In this document: one piece after another, positions 59,400-64,000 of the stretch | Layout of the letters: each line of letters opens with the position of its first letter | Numbering within the stretch: position 1 is the first letter of the stretch | Notes under the pieces: generated by a model | The model's database searches: none | Told to the model about the DNA's origin: nothing | The model's input: the letters and a program-made list of their open reading frames with translations, nothing else | Assembly (NCBI GenBank): GCA_029844215.1 | Contig: CM056730.1 | Coordinates: 51,844,924-51,908,923 of the forward strand | Origin: Przewalskia tangutica | Taxonomy: Eukaryota > Streptophyta > Magnoliopsida > Solanales > Solanaceae | Length of the DNA stretch: 64,000 nucleotides | Reading direction: 5' to 3' | Position numbers and translations under genes: made by a program

Positions 59400-60195
59400 G
59401 TTTCCAAAATCTCGGGGTTACTATCTCTAACTTGGTCATCATTAACTGGAAACACTCTGGAGGGATCTCCGATTACTCTTCCGAAACATAGCAACATGGA
59501 ATACCGGACGTACTGCCTCCTAAGTCGGACGACAAGCTAACTTATAGCAACCCGCCTATTCTACTATTATCTGAAAATGCCCAAAGTATCTCGCTAAGTT
59601 TCCTTCTTTCCAAATTTCGTCACACCCTTCCGGGGTGGTACCTTCAAGAAGACCCACCGTCAACCTGAACTCCAAGTGTCGACGCCGATCGTCCGCACGA
59701 CTTCTGTTGACTCTGAGCTGCTAATAACTTCTTCTGGATAAGCTTCATCTTATCCACATCTTGCTGAAACAAGTAGGGACCAAACTATCTCAACCTTGCC
59801 GACATCGAACCAATCGACCGCAAGAACCTACACTTCCGCCCATACAAGGCTACATAAGGCACCATCCGAATCAAATGGTAGCTAGTATAATACTCACTCA
59901 ACAAGAGGAAAATAATCCTCACCTACCTCGAAATCAAAACACCGCCCGTAACCTATCCTCAAACGTCCGGATAAATGCGTTGTTCGTCCGTCGCCCGAGG
60001 GTAAATGCACATCGAGACTCACCGAGTTCCTAACCCCGCCGTAAAACCTCCCAAAAGAAATAGCCATAAACTGGCTCCACCGCCGCCATAAAAATAAAAG
60101 TAGGAACCCCGCAGCCTTTACAACCTTCCCGATATATAACATCTCGCATAACCCTCTGCCGAGTAAATGGTCTTGACTAAAAGACAAGATGGGCT
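59400..60195 (-). pseudogene. H3 integrase relic
   Basis: Same start point (family YSAE block) and same losses as H1 and H2; more small deletions, so no long frame remains. Confidence 0.75.
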
Positions 60196-60199
60196 GACC

Positions 60200-60585
60200 C
60201 TATCAGCCCGACTACTGGTCGAACGTATCCACGAACTCGTACGCTGGTTAACTAAACTTAGGCCTAACACCCGTGACTTATCATCTAGCGGACCACCTCA
60301 ACCGACCCCACCACAATCCGGCCGCGGTGGACTCGCGAAATGGCCTCAACCCGACCCACTTCGTACTAAACTCTCGTTCCCCGATCCGGAACAATCTTAC
60401 CTGTTCATGTCATGAAAGCTACTACTTCCATCTCACACTACCCATGGATTTATCACAACTTACACCATGCTAACCGAACATAGCACTCCACATGTATATA
60501 CCATAACAACCTAAACAAGTCTCTTAAGGCTTAAGATCTCCCTGTAACTACTGCCTCACTTTCCCTTTGCCGCTCTAATCAAATC
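60200..60585 (-). other. Non-pol module of H3
   Basis: Same order of landmarks as in H1, ending at the gag 3' end. Confidence 0.65.
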
Positions 60586-60589
60586 TTGC

Positions 60590-61479
60590 TCTGCTGGGCG
60601 CATAACTACAGAAGGTGATGAACCAGCCACTGATCCCGGCGGTCGAGTCGTAACATCCGCGCCACTGTTCGGACAATTTCTCGCAAATGGCCCGCCGCCG
60701 CAAGCCTAACAATCGATCTAATTAGTATGACACTCCCAATAAGAACCCCTACCACAACGACCATACCGATGTGGGGGTGGCCTCCTCTGGCTAACACCCC
60801 TTCCTCTCCGATCCATCAATCAGAATCGACTGTAGGCTAAGTCATCCCACCTGTATCCCTCCTACTAGGACATTCTCTCCTCACATGTCTGCCACTAACG
60901 CGGGGACATAACGAGCCAATAAGTCAAACTCTATACTGTATTCCCGAAACGTATGCCCGTTCTGCCTCAACCTCATAAATCTATCTGCCCGAGCTCTCCT
61001 CATCTGCGAGGGCATGAAGTGTGTAAGAAATGCCTCTGAGGTCTTGATCACTTTCATGATCCGGCAGAATCGTCGAATAAACTCACGATGATCTTCTCGC
61101 TTCTAGATCCATAGAACTCGGGTGGACTGCAACTCAAGAAGTCCCGAAATATCAACTATCGGATCTAGGGTGAACTACTGGTACTGTCGGAACCTCCGAC
61201 TCTCATCTGTCCTCATTCCTAGCCACAAGCCTAGCTAGTAACTGGGCCATTTCCTTGTAACTCATATCCTCGGCTCCTGGTCGTGAAACTGGAGGCTCAG
61301 GTATCGTGGCCTCGTGAGAAATCGCCGCCGCTCTAAACTCTGGGCTAGCGGCGCCATAAAACTCGTCGTCAAGTACTATCTCGTAATGACCGGCATGTTC
61401 CTCAGAACCCTCTCGTGTTCTACTCGTAGCTCCTCTCGCCGCCTTGCCTCTCCGGGCTCGTTGCCTTGCGTAGAGGCAT
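60590..61479 (-). pseudogene. H3 gag relic
   Basis: ATG at 61479 in the ATGCCTCTACGCAAGGC context, as in H1. Frame lost soon after. The same internal gag deletion is present near 60880-60905. Confidence 0.75.
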
Positions 61480-61684
61480 AACGGTTGAAAAGAATACGTC
61501 AGAGGGAGTCCAACTTATAACACAGCTCTAAGGCACGATCTCAGAGTGAGAAGAATGGAAACCAATCCTAAATATCCTGCAGCCTCCTGATTATAGATGT
61601 GGTGCACAACACACCGATAATCAAGACTCTACTAGATACGGTCTGTAGACACTTTCCGAGGATTAACTACTCTGATACCACTTT

Positions 61685-64000
61685 TATCACGACCCGACCA
61701 CGGGCCCGTGACTGGTGCCTTACCCCGGGCACCCTAGTGATACAACATCAGAGAAAATCAGCGGAAATGAAAACTTACACATGAAACAAGATATACAATA
61801 ATGAAATAAGAAAACAGGCTAACCAAAACGGTTACCTTTCTGAATATATAAATAAAACTTGAACACGAACAGTTACATCCCTTTTTCAAACTCTGCCCAC
61901 AACAGTACTACAGACCTCTAAGAATGTTATAACAACAACGACGGGACAGGGCCCCGCCATACCCCTGAATGTAAGTACCTACAACGACAGGAGACTATAC
62001 CAAAGATAAGCCTCCGGAGAAACGGAGCTTCCCAAAACGCTGAACTGTGATCCTATGAGCGAGGATCAACAACTGGTGTACCTCTACCGCGCATTTAACG
62101 CACTCGCGAAGGAGGTCGATAACAGTACCAAGTATGTGAAACTGAAAATACTGTAAATGAAATCATAGTAGTCTATATAAAACAGGAGACATATATGATA
62201 ACCAAACTACAGTACATAATATGTAAGCAGTCACGTCAAGTCAGGGACTCACGCCCTCAAAGTCATCACTCAAATATAACTATGGGTCTCATGCCCGCAA
62301 CATCGATCATGCCCGTGGAACACCTTCCTCACTGCCGGCAGTCTACGATAACCACACCAAGGAGTACACATGAACACCAGGTCCCACCTGTGTCATAAAA
62401 ACCGTACGGGGCAAGTACGAAGGCTAATTACCAGATACCAAAGCCGCATCATCAACTGACCGGGGCAAGTACGAAATCCAACTACCAGATACCAAAGTCG
62501 TACCAACAAATCTATATAACCATACCAAGAAGCTGACCCAGGGCAAGTACGAAAGCCAACTACCAGATACCACCTGCGCCACATAGCTGGCCGGGACAAG
62601 TACGAAGACTAACTACCAGATACCAAGCCGGAATCACGAGACTTCGTCACAAAACTGAATGGGGCAAGTACGAAGGCTAACTACCAGATACCAAGCCGAA
62701 TCAGCCACGACCTCGGGGCAAGTACGAGAGCCAACTACCAGATACCAAGCCGAATCAGTAAAACCTCATGGAGAGCTAGTCCATGGAATAATAATAATCA
62801 CATAAGCGTACCCGTGGAATGCTCCGTCACTGCCGGTACATCCAAGTAAGATCATAACAAATCAGCCGGCCCTCCATCGAGAAACGCGGTGGTATAGAAA
62901 TACAATACTAGCACGACAAGGCTATCACACGCAAACATAGGCAAGTTACACACAACTCAAGGTACTTTCATTTTATGCCAAAGTCCAGGTTTTAACCCCA
63001 AAGTACTACGTACGTTAAATTCTTTTTAAAAGATCCATTTCTTATACAAAGGTCACCCGATGCCCGTATTATCAAAACTAGAGTGACTAACATTTTAAGT
63101 AAACCAAAACAACTTACATACTTTCCTTTTTAAACCAAATTAAGACAATATTATGCCTTCTTTTTAGACCAAAACACTTCTCCTTTTAAAGTCAAGTTAC
63201 CATTTTAAAACTAATGATAAAACCATTCTTTTGTTTTCATAAAGTCGTTATAACTAACTTCCCATAAAGCTGTTATAACACTTTATGTTTTAAACCAATT
63301 TAAGACAAAACCATGTCTTTCTTTTAAAGAAAAAACTCTTTAATTCCTCAAGTCTGTTTTCTTTTAGAAATCAAGTTCCTTAATATTTCACATCAAGTCA
63401 TTTATAAGTCAAGTCTCTTATCTTTTAAAAACCACAAACCATTTCTTTACCTACATAAAGTTGTTATAGCAAACTTCCCATAAAGCCGTTATAACACTTT
63501 ATGTTTTAAACCAACCAAATTCATTTAGCACATGTACGTCTACCGTACTACATAGTTCACAACAATCATGCTAGAAAAGATAGGAAGAGGTTCACATACA
63601 TCGCGACGATTATCGACAATTAGCAAAATGATCCACGTACTCTAACCTTGCTCGCCTTTTCCACCCTTCAAGTAGAATACGCTACTCGTAGTACTTCAAC
63701 CTAAAAAGGCCACAAAACGTCTATCAACCTCTAGATCTCTTCGTAGAATAATTCTAGATACAAGATTCTTTATTCTACGGAAAATTCGGCAAGACTCTCC
63801 CCGCAACCACATAAATGTCCTCTCTAACGAGGCCCGCTACCAAACCAACAATCTTAGTGGGGTTACACGCCTAACCTGACGTGTACAATTCTACTCCACA
63901 ATAATACTACAAATCTCATCAGAAATACAGTCCTATGTAAATACAGTTCAATTCTTTATAATCATCCTTCCAATATATCTTATACTCAATTCTAAACTAC
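61685..64000 (-). repeat. H LTR4, truncated by the window end
   Basis: The + strand begins TATCACGACC as in LTR2 and LTR3. Repeat block 62400-62760, which is the best-kept copy (ACCAGATACC intact in most units). About 0.9 kb of the LTR, including TATA and U3 start, lies beyond 64000. Confidence 0.88.

Larger units (their letters stand above)
59090..61684 (-). mobile_element. H internal region 3
   Basis: Same plan: palindrome 59107-59123, integrase relic 59400-60195, non-pol module 60200-60585, gag 60590-61479, PBS 61667-61680. Confidence 0.88.
34806..64000 (-). mobile_element. H: tandem array of non-autonomous LTR retrotransposon units sharing LTRs (I nested inside)
   Basis: Read left to right, the array is LTR1 (34806-47453, split by I), internal 1 (47454-50068), LTR2 (50069-53288), internal 2 (53289-55852), LTR3 (55853-59089), internal 3 (59090-61684), LTR4 (61685 onward). 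All parts are in the same minus orientation. The unit is about 5.8 kb (spacing between LTR starts 5784 and 5832; 5816 for the first after removing I). There is no flanking DNA between units, so neighbouring units share one LTR. The left border lies in G at GCTTC; the right border is outside the window. Confidence 0.9.

Noticed and set aside
1..64000. tRNA, rRNA or microRNA genes
   Set aside because: I saw no conserved rRNA segment and no tRNA-like cloverleaf beyond the PBS matches to initiator tRNA-Met. Hairpins in U5 belong to LTR ends. A covariance-model scan was not possible here.

Overview
This window is plant nuclear DNA made almost entirely of nested Ty3/gypsy-type LTR retrotransposons. 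I found no host protein-coding gene, rRNA or tRNA gene. The evidence is long LTRs (2.4-3.6 kb) beginning TGTTAYACC and ending CGTGACA, initiator-tRNA-Met primer binding sites (TGGTATCAGAG or eroded forms), polypurine tracts, TATAAATA boxes, and Gag, protease, reverse transcriptase, RNase H and integrase sequence of the kind carried by the plant Tekay/Del-like lineage (lineage moderately sure; host an angiosperm, species not determinable here). Every coding region is frameshifted or deleted.

Left half (1-34805), mostly + strand. I use letters for the elements. G is an old + strand pol fragment (33224-34805) into which D was inserted. The 5' LTR of D was later hit by E (minus strand, itself broken by F at the left edge of the window) and by A (4058-26125, target duplication AGTAC). 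Inside the internal region of A sits solo LTR C (8701-21948, duplication ATCAC), and inside C sits B (10207-19950, duplication CTTGT). The order of insertion is therefore G, D, A, C, B, with E and F on a side branch.

Right half (34806-64000), minus strand. H is a tandem array in which LTRs are shared: LTR, internal, LTR, internal, LTR, internal, LTR, with a period of about 5.8 kb, running off the right edge. Its leftmost LTR is split by I (36344-45785, duplication GCTGT).

The elements fall into three structural classes. B has gag and all pol domains in order but is broken in frame. A and I have a roughly 2.2 kb internal region with gag and no pol. D and the H units have a roughly 2.6 kb internal region with gag plus a C-terminal integrase relic lacking the first catalytic Asp region. 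A, D, H and I all carry the same non-pol module between gag and the 3' end, where pol should be. They would have to be mobilised in trans by a B-like partner, as they share the same PBS, PPT region and LTR ends. Each LTR subfamily carries its own tandem-repeat block at an equivalent place upstream of a shared U5 region.

A second theme is sequence quality or base-level decay. Sister copies differ again and again where one has CAG or CTG and the other has CG, CGA or TCG, and where C or G runs have changed length. This may be true decay, but it looks more like long-read consensus error at methylated CHG sites, and it may explain many of the frameshifts.
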